From an uncultured Granulosicoccaceae bacterium (GTDB lineage Bacteria > Pseudomonadota > Gammaproteobacteria > Granulosicoccales > Granulosicoccaceae), in assembly GCA_937922945.1 (NCBI GenBank), contig CAKZUP010000114.1, positions 1-35,360 of the forward strand: a stretch of DNA of 35,360 nucleotides, given 5' to 3'. Positions 1 through 9,779 of the stretch are shown piece after piece (positions within the stretch are counted from its first letter, which is position 1; the number at the start of each line of letters is the position of its first letter). The notes below the pieces were generated by a model. That model did not search any database. It worked only from the letters and a program-made list of their open reading frames with translations, and had not been told where the DNA came from. The position numbers and the translations under genes were made by a program.

Positions 1-51
1 ACGATCACTGATCGAGAACGCAATAATGCCCTTGCGGGTTTGTTCGGTCAT
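1..51 (-). CDS. pilZ: PilZ-type pilus assembly protein, N-terminal fragment
   Basis: Only the first 17 codons lie in the window; the gene continues beyond position 1. The fragment has a RKGIIAFSISDR stretch resembling the start of Pseudomonas-type PilZ (GILSLTIKDK). It begins at an ATG at 51, nine bases after the holB stop, with an AGGTG ribosome-binding sequence at about 54-60. The order tmk-holB-pilZ is conserved in gammaproteobacteria, and this placement is the main support. PilZ proteins of this class act in type IV pilus assembly and often do not bind c-di-GMP themselves; nothing visible here tests that. The identity rests on context plus a very short match. Confidence 0.65.
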   Translation of the reverse strand, partial: MTEQTRKGIIAFSISDR

Positions 52-60
52 AAGACACCT

Positions 61-1050
61 TCAGCCTTGAGTCGATAATCTGATATCGGCAAAAAGTCCT
101 TCAAGCACAGCCTGAGTTTTAAAGCTCGCACTGTCAGATCGGTACAACTGCTGTATTCGATCGTAAAATGTGAACCACTGCTCAGAACTGAGGCAGGAAT
201 GAACCTCGGATATCAGTTCAAGCGTGGCAGGATCCGCGCCAACCGGCACGCTTAGGTGTCTTTTATTCGCCATTAACGACCATTGAGCAAAGTTGGCCAG
301 ACAACGTCGAGCCGGTAAAGCCGATAAAGATTCTACAATCTTGCCAATGCTCGCCCTCATTAACAGTAAATCGCGCCAAGCCTTTTGCAGTGATTGTTCA
401 GCGGCTTGCCAATCATCAGTTTGCTGCTCGAGCACACCCAACGGTCCTACTCGCGCATGTTCAAGCTGCTGTTCCGCATGACTTACCCCTTCGGCCACCA
501 ACCACTCTACCGCCGCGTTTCTGTCCGCGATGGATAACATGGTGGTTTGACAACGACTTCTAATCGTAGCCGGCAATGATCCCGGTTGCCCTGCCGCGAG
601 AATAAGAACGGCTCGTTCGCCCGGCTCCTCCAGTGTTTTAAGCAGACTGTTGGCAGCATTACGATTCATCGCATCTGCAGTATCAATTAACGCGGCGCGA
701 TACCTCCCCGGTGGTGCTGACAATTGCAGCCATCCAACCAACTCTCGCACCGTGTCCACTTTAATGTTCTGACTAGCACCTTCAGGGATGACTTCCGAAA
801 AATCAGCATGCGCACCGGCAGTAAGCTGTGCACAAGAATCACATGCACCACAAGCGCCGGTATGTTCATTCATGTTCTGGCACAACAACGACTCAACAAC
901 AAAACGAACAAACTGCCGTTTTCCCAACCCCGGCATACCGGTAAACAGCAAAGCATGGGGCAGCTGGCCTTGCTGATGGCGTTGGTAGATACCTTGCCAG
1001 TGAGGCAGCAACCAGGGGGGGCATGGCGTAAGGGGAGCAGGTTCAGCCAT
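61..1050 (-). CDS. holB: DNA polymerase III subunit delta'
   Basis: Clamp-loader subunit delta', part of the complex that loads the beta sliding clamp on primed DNA. The AAA+ fold shows a P-loop-like GMPGLGKR at residues 38-45. A four-cysteine zinc module follows (C57, C67, C70, C73), with nearly the spacing of E. coli delta' (10-3-3 against 9-3-3). An SRC sensor motif (RSRCQ) lies further on. The length of 329 residues is close to the E. coli protein's 334. I chose the ATG at 1050, which overlaps the tmk stop by 8 bases. An upstream in-frame ATG at 1104 would bury 62 bases in tmk and add a tail unlike the family. Translation is probably coupled to tmk. Confidence 0.95.
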   Translation of the reverse strand: MAEPAPLTPCPPWLLPHWQGIYQRHQQGQLPHALLFTGMPGLGKRQFVRFVVESLLCQNMNEHTGACGACDSCAQLTAGAHADFSEVIPEGASQNIKVDTVRELVGWLQLSAPPGRYRAALIDTADAMNRNAANSLLKTLEEPGERAVLILAAGQPGSLPATIRSRCQTTMLSIADRNAAVEWLVAEGVSHAEQQLEHARVGPLGVLEQQTDDWQAAEQSLQKAWRDLLLMRASIGKIVESLSALPARRCLANFAQWSLMANKRHLSVPVGADPATLELISEVHSCLSSEQWFTFYDRIQQLYRSDSASFKTQAVLEGLFADIRLSTQG

Positions 1051-1678
1051 GACAGCGTGCCAGAAATGCTTGCAATTCGTTTTGCACTTGTTGCTGAACA
1101 TCATTCAGCGCACGGCTGGCATCCACGACTTTTATTCGCGCCGGTTGCGCTTGTGCACGTTGCAAGTACGCAGCACGAGCACGCTCGAAAAAAGCCAGCG
1201 CCTCTTTTTCTATTTTGTCCGGCTTTCCACGTTCAGCCATTCTTTTTAAACCATCAGCAATCGGCATATCCAACAGGAAAGTGAGGTCGGGTTTAATATC
1301 AATACTGAGCAGCTCGTGCACACTGGCAACCGTCTCCGCGCCCAATTCACGCCCTCCACCCTGGTAGGCAAAACTGGCATCAACATAACGATCGCACAAC
1401 ACCCACAGGCCTTTTCGCAATGCAGGTTCAATCACTTCCACCGTGTGTTGCTTTCGCGACGCTGCCATCATCAGCAACTCGGACTCGGCGCACACAGCCG
1501 TACTTGCATGCAAAAGCAAATGCCGAAGCTGCTCTCCAAGCTCGGTACCACCGGGTTCGCGGGTCACCAATACATCGATGTTTTTATCGGCCAGTAGAGA
1601 ATGGATGTGTTCCCGATTGGTTGTTTTGCCAACGCCCTCAAGTCCCTCCAGTGTGATGAACCGCCCTCGCGTTGCCAT
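1043..1678 (-). CDS. tmk: thymidylate kinase
   Basis: Phosphorylates dTMP to dTDP in the cytosol, needed for dTTP supply. The 211-residue protein has the P-loop GLEGVGKTT at residues 12-20, the dTMP-binding REPGGT at 40-45 and DRY at 96-98. A LID segment, RGKPDKIEKEALAFFERAR, matches the E. coli-type enzyme, which carries its catalytic arginine in the LID. The ATG at 1678 lies six bases after the mltG stop, with AAAAGG inside the mltG end as ribosome-binding site. The gene sits in the usual mltG-tmk-holB order and is almost certainly cotranscribed with both. Confidence 0.97.
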   Translation of the reverse strand: MATRGRFITLEGLEGVGKTTNREHIHSLLADKNIDVLVTREPGGTELGEQLRHLLLHASTAVCAESELLMMAASRKQHTVEVIEPALRKGLWVLCDRYVDASFAYQGGGRELGAETVASVHELLSIDIKPDLTFLLDMPIADGLKRMAERGKPDKIEKEALAFFERARAAYLQRAQAQPARIKVVDASRALNDVQQQVQNELQAFLARCHG

Positions 1679-1684
1679 ACAGAT

Positions 1685-2686
1685 CTACCTTTTCAGTTGG
1701 TATTTACGCACCGCAGCGTTGTGCTGCTCTATGGTCTCAGAGAATTGATGTGTACCTGTCCCATCGGAGCGTGCAACAAAGTAAAGCTTTGTTGTGGCTT
1801 CCGGGTGCATAACGGCATGAATGGCTTCACGCCCCACCATAGATATAGGTGTTGGCGGCAATCCAGCGCGGGTGTACGTGTTGTAGGGCGTATCGGTGGT
1901 GAGATCTTTACGGCGAATATTGCCATCGTACGCATCGCCCATGCCGTAAATAACAGTTGGGTCTGTTTGCAAACGCATTTTAATTTTTAATCTGGACATA
2001 AACACACCGGCAATAAGCGGACGCTCTTCCGGCGCTGCGGTTTCCTTCTCCACAATGGATGCCAGGATTAGCGCTTCATACGGTGTTTTAAGTGGAATAT
2101 CAGGATCTCGGTTAGCCCACTCTTCGTTAAGTACTTTTTGCAAAAGGTCGTTAGCGCGCTTTAAAAAATCCAGATCGGTGGTGTTTTTTGGAAACCGGTA
2201 GGTATCGGAGAAGAACAGCCCTTCAGGATGCTGACCGGACAAGCCTATCGCATCCATAATTTGCTCGTCACTCATATCAGTCATGGTTTGAACAAGTTCA
2301 TCGTTAGCAGCGAGTCGGGCACGAATTTGTTTGAACGTCGAACCTTCGATTATGCTGCCACTGTACTGGACCGTTTGACCGCCCACGAACACATCAATAA
2401 GCTCGGGGATAGTGGGATTACCGACAATATTGAACTCACCACTTTTTATACCAACGCCTTTTTCACTCATGCGCGCGTACACATAGAACCAATGTGGCTT
2501 ATCGATCAGGCCGGCTTTTTCAAGCTCGTTGGCGACACGTTTTGATGACCAGCCTTTCTGCACGGTAAACGCACGTTGAGAATCGTCGAACTGAATCGGC
2601 TCATTTAATGTGCGCTTGTAATCTGCAAATACCAAACCTGCTGCGACGAGTCCGAGTACAACAATAAAAATTAATAATCGCCACAT
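1685..2686 (-). CDS. mltG: endolytic murein transglycosylase (YceG family)
   Basis: Inner-membrane lytic transglycosylase that cleaves nascent glycan strands and so limits peptidoglycan chain length. Residues 4-21 form an N-terminal membrane anchor with the bulk of the protein in the periplasm; a LysM-like region follows. The catalytic core contains ASIVEKET at 209-216, where E213 corresponds to the E. coli catalytic glutamate. The LQTDPTVIYG and GLPPTPI signatures of the YceG family follow. At 333 residues the length is normal. The ATG at 2686 directly abuts a 17-bp tandem repeat rather than a clear Shine-Dalgarno sequence. pabC, which often lies between fabF and this gene, is absent. Confidence 0.96.
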   Translation of the reverse strand: MWRLLIFIVVLGLVAAGLVFADYKRTLNEPIQFDDSQRAFTVQKGWSSKRVANELEKAGLIDKPHWFYVYARMSEKGVGIKSGEFNIVGNPTIPELIDVFVGGQTVQYSGSIIEGSTFKQIRARLAANDELVQTMTDMSDEQIMDAIGLSGQHPEGLFFSDTYRFPKNTTDLDFLKRANDLLQKVLNEEWANRDPDIPLKTPYEALILASIVEKETAAPEERPLIAGVFMSRLKIKMRLQTDPTVIYGMGDAYDGNIRRKDLTTDTPYNTYTRAGLPPTPISMVGREAIHAVMHPEATTKLYFVARSDGTGTHQFSETIEQHNAAVRKYQLKR

Positions 2687-2737
2687 GAATGTTTAATTCG
2701 CTGGAATGTTTAATTCGCTGGTATTCAGTTCGCGTAG
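2687..2737 (-). repeat. 17-bp tandem repeat between fabF and mltG
   Basis: Two perfect 17-bp copies occupy 2687-2703 and 2704-2720, with a diverged third at 2721-2737. On the minus strand the unit is CAGCGAATTAAACATTC. The array fills most of the gap between the fabF stop (2745) and the mltG ATG, whose first base follows the last unit directly. The unit contains AGCGAATTAA, which resembles the core of the pilF, ligA and smc downstream arrays. It therefore also forms the leader of mltG. Confidence 0.9.
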
Positions 2738-2744
2738 AAAGGCG

Positions 2745-3989
2745 CTATGTATCGGTACCAAACAAGAGCGTACCGTTCGTGCCACCAAAACCAAAAGAGT
2801 TAGACATTGACACAGACAGCTTAGCTGTACGGGCTTTGTGCGGCACGAAATCAAGGTCGCAGCCTTCCCCGGGCGAATCGAGATTGATGGTTGGTGGTGC
2901 AATTTGATCGCGTAGCGCAAGCACACTAAATACAGCCTCAATGCCACCTGCGCCACCAAGCAAATGCCCAGTCATACTTTTTGTAGAACTCACCAAGAGA
3001 TCATTTATATGCGAACCGAAAACGGTTTTGACTGCCATCGTTTCTGCCAAATCTCCAGCCGGTGTCGATGTACCGTGTGCATTGAGATAACTAACGTCCG
3101 ATGGAGATAATTTCGCATTCTTCAACGCAGCTTTCATGCATCGCGCCGCACCCTCACCACCTTCGGAAGGCAATGTCATGTGATAAGCATCGCCACTCAT
3201 GCCATAACCCAGCACTTCGCCGTAGATGGTTGCGCCACGCGCCAAAGCATGTTCTCTCTCTTCCAGAACCATCACGCCTGCACCATCGCCCAACACAAAG
3301 CCATCTCGGTCTTTGTCCCAGGGTCGGCTGGCCGCCTTCGGGTCGTCGTTGCGTGTTGATAAAGCGCGCGAGGCACCAAAACCCGCCAACCCCATTGGGC
3401 ACGTCGCCATCTCAGAACCGCCTGCAACCATGATATCGGCATCGCCGTATTCGATGATGCGCGCTGCATCGCCGATATTGTGCGTGCCGGTAGTACAGGC
3501 TGATACCACGCACAGGTTCGGGCCCTTATATCCATATTTAATAGACAGATTGCCACTGATCATATTGATGATGGTTGAGGGAACGAAAAAGGGAGACACT
3601 TTGCGAGCGCCACCATTAAGTAAAGCCTTATGTTGCACTTCAATGTTAGGTAAGCCGCCAATGCCAGAGCCAACAGCAACACCAACGCGTTCCAGATCGA
3701 GTCCATCCGCGTTATCTAACCCGGCATCTACAATGGCCTGCGCACTCGCAGCTAGGCCATAGTGAACGAAGACGTCCATTTTGCGGGCTTCTTTTTTGCT
3801 GAAGTAGTCTTCGTAGCTGAAGTTTTTAACAGACGCGCTGAAACGCGTACTGAAACCGCTGACATCGAACGCTTCGATCAATTCAACGCCAGAGACACCT
3901 TCCTTAATATTACTCCAGGAGTCTTCCACATTGTTACCAACAGGAGTAACCAGACCAAGCCCGGTAACAACTACACGACGATGAGTCAC
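2745..3989 (-). CDS. fabF: 3-oxoacyl-ACP synthase II (KAS II)
   Basis: Condenses malonyl-ACP with a growing acyl-ACP in type II fatty-acid elongation; KAS II also makes cis-vaccenate precursors. The 414-residue thiolase-fold protein has the active-site cysteine in SACTTGTH (C165) and the two catalytic histidines in NAHGTSTP (H305) and [12 protein letters not shown] (H342). Near the C-terminus NSFGFGGTN is typical of the family. The start codon is GTG at 3989, preceded by GCGGAAATCTT as a weak ribosome-binding site. It lies downstream of acpP, as in E. coli, but a hairpin terminator and two repeat arrays separate the two, so its expression may be partly uncoupled from acpP. Confidence 0.97.
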   Translation of the reverse strand: MTHRRVVVTGLGLVTPVGNNVEDSWSNIKEGVSGVELIEAFDVSGFSTRFSASVKNFSYEDYFSKKEARKMDVFVHYGLAASAQAIVDAGLDNADGLDLERVGVAVGSGIGGLPNIEVQHKALLNGGARKVSPFFVPSTIINMISGNLSIKYGYKGPNLCVVSACTTGTHNIGDAARIIEYGDADIMVAGGSEMATCPMGLAGFGASRALSTRNDDPKAASRPWDKDRDGFVLGDGAGVMVLEEREHALARGATIYGEVLGYGMSGDAYHMTLPSEGGEGAARCMKAALKNAKLSPSDVSYLNAHGTSTPAGDLAETMAVKTVFGSHINDLLVSSTKSMTGHLLGGAGGIEAVFSVLALRDQIAPPTINLDSPGEGCDLDFVPHKARTAKLSVSMSNSFGFGGTNGTLLFGTDT

Positions 3990-4004
3990 AAGATTTCCGC
4001 TCTG

Positions 4005-4061
4005 TAAATTAGTTCAGATAAATTAGTTCGGGTAAATCAATACAGGATAAATTAGTTCAGG
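4005..4061. repeat. 14-15 bp tandem repeat upstream of fabF
   Basis: Four units lie end to end at 4005-4018, 4019-4032, 4033-4047 and 4048-4061. The plus-strand consensus is TAAATTAGTTCAGG; the third copy is most diverged and one base longer. The array sits in the fabF leader, 16 bases upstream of the GTG start. It does not clearly share the AGC-NNN-TTARTG core of the other arrays. Confidence 0.88.
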
Positions 4062-4091
4062 TTTTTGATTCTGGTTTAGCGTCAGGAAAAA

Positions 4092-4145
4092 CCTGGAAAA
4101 TAAAATAGGCGAAACCGCGCAGCAACCGTATTGCCGCGCGGTTTC
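4092..4145 (-). terminator. hairpin terminator between acpP and fabF
   Basis: The arms GAAACCGCGC (4111-4120) and GCGCGGTTTC (4136-4145) pair perfectly, and an inner GCAA/TTGC extends the stem to a five-base loop. On the minus strand the hairpin is followed by a T-rich stretch (CCTATTTTATTTTCC, 4108-4094). It lies between acpP and fabF, so acpP can be made from a short separate transcript, consistent with the very high demand for ACP. Read-through is needed for fabF unless fabF has its own promoter. Confidence 0.75.
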
Positions 4146-4160
4146 ACTGTTTCCTCAAGT

Positions 4161-4205
4161 TTGATCCAATCAGGACTGTTCCAATCGAGACTGATCCAAT
4201 CAAAA
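4161..4205. repeat. 15-bp tandem repeat downstream of acpP
   Basis: Three units of exactly 15 bp lie at 4161-4175, 4176-4190 and 4191-4205. The plus-strand consensus is CTGATCCAATCAGGA. The array is between the acpP stop and the hairpin terminator, so it forms part of the acpP 3' untranslated region. Its unit differs in sequence from the array on the other side of the terminator. Confidence 0.85.
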
Positions 4206-4233
4206 GATGACCTTGATGCAAGTGGATAGCTGA

Positions 4234-4470
4234 TTAACCAATGTGCGCGTTGACGTAATCAACGGCTTGTTGAACAGTGGTAATTTTTTCCGCTTCTTCG
4301 TCCGGGATTTCACACTCGAACTCTTCTTCCAGCGCCATGACAAGCTCAACCGTGTCGAGCGAATCTGCGCCGAGATCTTCAACAAACGAAGCCGTGTTGG
4401 TGACTTCCACTTCTTTCACACCCAACTGCTCAACGACTATCTTTTTGACGCGCTCGTCGATACTGCTCAT
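4234..4470 (-). CDS. acpP: acyl carrier protein
   Basis: Carries acyl intermediates on a 4'-phosphopantetheine arm. The 78-residue acidic protein has the attachment serine S37 in GADSLDT, followed by the helix [23 protein letters not shown] nearly as in E. coli ACP (given here only as landmark ends: VELVM to EAEKI). I set the start at the ATG at 4470 because a strong CTGGAGG site lies 11 bases upstream and [10 protein letters not shown] matches the family. An in-frame extension back to 4542 would add 24 residues unlike ACP. It lies between fabG and fabF, but a 378-base gap before it suggests its own promoter. Confidence 0.97.
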   Translation of the reverse strand: MSSIDERVKKIVVEQLGVKEVEVTNTASFVEDLGADSLDTVELVMALEEEFECEIPDEEAEKITTVQQAVDYVNAHIG

Positions 4471-4848
4471 TTTGGAATTAACCTCCAGATGTTGGCCGTT
4501 AGCCATAACCAAGATGACATTAGAAATGATACCGAGCGACAAGCAAACCGATAAAATGTTAACGATTTGTTTTCGATCAGTTAGGAAACAAGTGCTTCCG
4601 TCATTTTCGGCATCTCGGCAAGCACCACTGCCGTTTTAACCTGACGCATATGCGCCGCATAAATTAGGACCTAACCTTTTTCGCCAGCGGATTGCACCCA
4701 ACCAGCCCGTGAGTAGATTTTACCCTGCATTTGGACAAATTATGGCGTTAAATCGTATTTTCAATAGAGATTATCTGAGTATTTTCACTTGACAACCGGA
4801 ATTACTTTACCTACCGGTCAATTGCAAGGTCAATACGAAACAGGCGCT
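4471..4848. other. 378-base gap between fabG and acpP: leader and regulatory region
   Basis: No protein gene is supported here. It holds the acpP leader, a candidate minus-strand promoter (4526-4554), a perfect 10-bp palindrome CGCATATGCG (4645-4654) and an interrupted palindrome TTAGG-A-CCTAA nearby (about 4664-4674). An imperfect ACCGG/CCGGT hairpin just downstream of fabG (about 4794-4817) has no T-tract on the minus strand. The palindromes could be operator sites, but I cannot assign a regulator. Confidence 0.5.
4526..4554 (-). promoter_or_regulatory. candidate sigma-70 promoter for acpP
   Basis: On the minus strand TTATCG (4554-4549) and TATCAT (4531-4526) are separated by 17 bases and lie about 55 bases upstream of the acpP start. 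The -10 matches five of six consensus positions, the -35 only about half. A separate promoter is expected from the long gap after fabG. Confidence 0.4.
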
Positions 4849-5640
4849 TTACTGCATGTACATGCCGCCATTGACACTCAATGTGTGTCCAGTAATGTAA
4901 GCGGCTTTATTAGAGGCGAGAAACAGACAGGCTTCGGCTATGTCGTCAGGCGAGCCCAATCGTCCCAACGCAATTTCGTCGGTGATGCGTTTTTTCTGCT
5001 CATCTGACAGCGCATTGGTCATATCTGATTCGATAAAGCCGGGCGCAATGGTGTTAATGGTGATGCCGCGAGCACCCAGCTCCAAAGCCAGCGATTTGCC
5101 AAAGCCAATCATGCCGGCTTTTGCAGCAGCATAATTTGACTGACCTGCATTACCCGTCTGGCCGACCACCGATGCAATGTTGATGATTCGCCCACCACGG
5201 GCTTTCACCATCGGTTTGACTGCGAGCTTACACAGCCTGAAAACGCTGCTCAGATTCGTGTCGATAATGGCGTCCCAATCGTCTTCCTTCATACGCATAA
5301 TAAGGTTATCGCGCGTGATACCTGCATTGTTGACTAACACGGTGACCGCACCAAACTGTTCGGCTATCGACGCCATGAGTTTTTCGCTGGCACCTTCATC
5401 GGTCACGTTGAACGCCATTCCGACACCGCTGATACCAGCCTCAGAAAACCGCTTTGTAATTGCCTCGGCCCCGGCATCGCTTGTGGCAGTACCCACCACA
5501 GTGGCACCGGCAGAACCCAATTTGTCGGCAATCGCTTTGCCGATGCCGCGACTGGCGCCAGTCACAAGCGCTATTTGTCCGCTAAGCACTTGATTGCCCG
5601 AGCCGTTGTCTGATGCGGTTTTGTCGTTTGTTTGACTCAT
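4849..5640 (-). CDS. fabG: 3-oxoacyl-ACP reductase
   Basis: NADPH-dependent reduction of 3-ketoacyl-ACP in fatty-acid elongation. It is a short-chain dehydrogenase with TGASRGIG at residues 27-34, NNAG at 104-107 and the catalytic S157, Y170 and K174 (YAAAK). The protein has 263 residues against 244 in E. coli. The extra part is a polar N-terminal extension of about 17 residues rich in Ser, Asn, Asp and Gly before the Rossmann strand. The ATG at 5640 overlaps the fabD stop as ATGA, with AAAGG upstream inside fabD, so the extended start is well placed for coupled translation. Confidence 0.97.
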   Translation of the reverse strand: MSQTNDKTASDNGSGNQVLSGQIALVTGASRGIGKAIADKLGSAGATVVGTATSDAGAEAITKRFSEAGISGVGMAFNVTDEGASEKLMASIAEQFGAVTVLVNNAGITRDNLIMRMKEDDWDAIIDTNLSSVFRLCKLAVKPMVKARGGRIINIASVVGQTGNAGQSNYAAAKAGMIGFGKSLALELGARGITINTIAPGFIESDMTNALSDEQKKRITDEIALGRLGSPDDIAEACLFLASNKAAYITGHTLSVNGGMYMQ

Positions 5641-6581
5641 GTATTTACCTTTGTAGCCTCTATAGCAGCCAACAGAGTATCTGGAGATTCAGTGGGCAAT
5701 GAAACTATCGAACGGTCTATGCGTTTGCATAACCCACACAATACCTTACCCGGGCCAGATTCAACAAGAGTACTCACTTGATATTGGTCTCGCAAACATT
5801 CAATGCTGCGAGTCCATTGAACCGGACTGAACACGTGAGCACGCAACGACTCAAGCATGGCAGCTTTATCGGCGGGCGCCACAGCTTGTGCATTTTGCAC
5901 CAGTGGTACCGAGGGCGTTTGCCATTCTATGCTGTCTATAGTCTCGGCAAGTTTTGCACCTGCATCACGCATTAGCGAACTGTGATTAGGCACACTCACA
6001 GGTAGCATAATTGCTTTTTTCGCGCCCCGCTCTTTCGCCAGATTGACGCATTTTTCGAGCGCATCTTTATGCCCGGAAATTGCCACCTGACCCGGCGCAT
6101 TAAAATTAACAGCCTCTACCACCCGCTCCCCTGAAACCTCTTTACACACGGCAATGACGTCTTCATCGCTCATGCCCAGCAATGCAGCCATACCACCCTC
6201 GCCGTCAGGCACCGCGGCCGACATTAGCTGCGCTCGCTGATACACAAGCTTCAATCCATCGGCGTAATTCAAAGCACCACTGGCGACCAGGGCAGTCAAC
6301 TCGCCCAAACTGTGACCAGCGATGGCAGCAGGTTTTGGCAAACCGACTTCATTCAACGCACGCCACACAGCGATGCCACCAGCGTACATTAAGGGTTGCG
6401 TAATGCGTGTATCGGATATTTCCGTATCCGGGCCATTCTGCGCTAACGACCAATAGTCTATATCGAGCACATCCGAGGCTTCGGCAAATGTCTCCGCTAC
6501 AACCTTGTATTCGGCAGCAAGCGCTTTAAGCATGCCTACGCTTTGTGATCCCTGACCGGGAAACACGACTGCAAAATTCAT
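5637..6581 (-). CDS. fabD: malonyl-CoA:ACP transacylase
   Basis: Moves malonyl groups from CoA to ACP, feeding every elongation cycle. The 314-residue protein begins with FPGQGSQ, has the nucleophile elbow GHSLGE with S91, and the catalytic H200 in PVSVPNHSSLM. The ATG at 6581 is preceded by AAGGAAAG, a good ribosome-binding site. It overlaps fabG by four bases. The gene upstream is dapB rather than the usual fabH/plsX, so the initiating condensing enzyme KAS III must be encoded outside this window or be missing. Confidence 0.97.
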   Translation of the reverse strand: MNFAVVFPGQGSQSVGMLKALAAEYKVVAETFAEASDVLDIDYWSLAQNGPDTEISDTRITQPLMYAGGIAVWRALNEVGLPKPAAIAGHSLGELTALVASGALNYADGLKLVYQRAQLMSAAVPDGEGGMAALLGMSDEDVIAVCKEVSGERVVEAVNFNAPGQVAISGHKDALEKCVNLAKERGAKKAIMLPVSVPNHSSLMRDAGAKLAETIDSIEWQTPSVPLVQNAQAVAPADKAAMLESLRAHVFSPVQWTRSIECLRDQYQVSTLVESGPGKVLCGLCKRIDRSIVSLPTESPDTLLAAIEATKVNT

Positions 6582-6704
6582 ATTACTTTCCTTCTGGTCT
6601 TGTAGTTAGTGGCCGCTGGGTTAATGACCGCCGGCTTGATCTGTGTCATGTTTGCGACATGCCGTTTCTACGAGGAAACGAGCCATTTTTTGAATGCGAT
6701 TTTG

Positions 6705-7535
6705 TTAACCGGGTTTGTCGTCCGCGATGCCCAAAACATGCGTCATGTCATAGAGACCCGCCGATTGAGATGATAGCCAGTGTGCAGCTCGAACAGCACC
6801 GCGGGCAAACGTCATTCTGTCGGTTGCTTTGTGTGTAACTTCCAACCGTTCGCCGTTGCCTGCGAATAATACCGTATGCTCGCCGATAATATCACCGGCA
6901 CGCACAGTGGCAAACCCAATGGTTTTCGGATCACGTGCGCCGGTTATGCCCTCGCGACCGTAAACAGCACATTGAGCAAGATCGCGAGATAGCGCATCAG
7001 CTACCGCGTTGCCCATGGCCAACGCAGTGCCTGAAGGCGCATCGACTTTATGATGATGATGCGCTTCGCTTATTTCAACATCGTAGTCGTCCCCTAATGC
7101 TTTGGCAGCTTGCTCCAACAACGACAAGGCAACGGTGACACCGATACTGTAATTGGCCGCAAAGACAATAGGCAGCTCTTGTGCAGCGCTGCTTATTTCA
7201 TCCAGTTGTGATGCATTGAACCCGGTGGTCCCTATTACTATGCGCTTGTTCGAGCCCCGTAAACTTTTTAGCAACGCAAGCGTTACCTTGGGTGCGGTGA
7301 AATCGATAATGGTATCGAACGCAGATAACACAGACGATACATTGTCAGAGGTGTTAACACCTGTCGGTTCACCACCACTGAGCACGCTGGTATCAACGCC
7401 AATACACGCTTGTCCCGGCGCATCAACCGCGGCTGTAATCACCGTGCCTGGGCGTTCCGCAACGGCTGACAGGAGCTGCCGGCCCATGCGCCCAGCTGCG
7501 CCATTAATCGCAATGTTTACGTTAGTTTCAGACAC
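6705..7535 (-). CDS. dapB: 4-hydroxy-tetrahydrodipicolinate reductase
   Basis: NAD(P)H-dependent step of the lysine and meso-diaminopimelate pathway, which supplies peptidoglycan. The 276-residue protein starts with a dinucleotide fold (NGAAGRMG, 11-18). It carries the family signature EAHHHHKVDAPSGTA, with the histidine cluster at 159-162, K163 and the substrate-binding GT at 169-170. The start is GTG at 7535, with CTGGAAAAC upstream. A 123-base gap to fabD holds two small hairpins and no gene. Its position between ligA and fabD is unusual; in many gammaproteobacteria dapB lies next to carA. Confidence 0.97.
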   Translation of the reverse strand: MSETNVNIAINGAAGRMGRQLLSAVAERPGTVITAAVDAPGQACIGVDTSVLSGGEPTGVNTSDNVSSVLSAFDTIIDFTAPKVTLALLKSLRGSNKRIVIGTTGFNASQLDEISSAAQELPIVFAANYSIGVTVALSLLEQAAKALGDDYDVEISEAHHHHKVDAPSGTALAMGNAVADALSRDLAQCAVYGREGITGARDPKTIGFATVRAGDIIGEHTVLFAGNGERLEVTHKATDRMTFARGAVRAAHWLSSQSAGLYDMTHVLGIADDKPG

Positions 7536-7620
7536 TTGTTTTCCAGTAGTAGTAATTTAACTGTGCATTCATTGAATCGGTTTCTTTGACTTGTCAATGG
7601 CGTTTGTCGTGCTCGGTTCG

Positions 7621-7698
7621 GGTATTACACTATTTTGGTATTGCACTAGTTTGCTATGGCACTAGTTTGCTATTGCTATTGCACTGGTCTGGTATTAC
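7621..7698 (-). repeat. 16-bp tandem repeat directly downstream of ligA
   Basis: Units occur at 7621-7636, 7637-7652, 7653-7668 and 7675-7690, with a 6-bp insertion before the last and a partial unit at 7691-7698. Read in the ligA direction the consensus is GTGCAATAGCAAACTA. The array begins at the base after the ligA stop. It matches the pilF downstream unit at about 12 of 16 positions when both are put in the same phase. Confidence 0.9.
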
Positions 7699-9762
<2,064 letters not shown>

Positions 9763-9779
9763 CTACCAGACAAGCGCTG

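Noticed and set aside
1051..1104. Upstream start for holB
   Set aside because: Would add 18 residues within tmk unlike the family; the ATG at 1050 fits the family and the usual short overlap.
724..1284. Open frame on the plus strand over holB and tmk
   Set aside because: Antisense to two clear genes; its translation matches nothing I recognise.
6661..6697. Terminator between dapB and fabD
   Set aside because: The CGTTTC/GAAACG hairpin has its T-run on the plus strand, where no gene ends; on the minus strand no T-tract follows.
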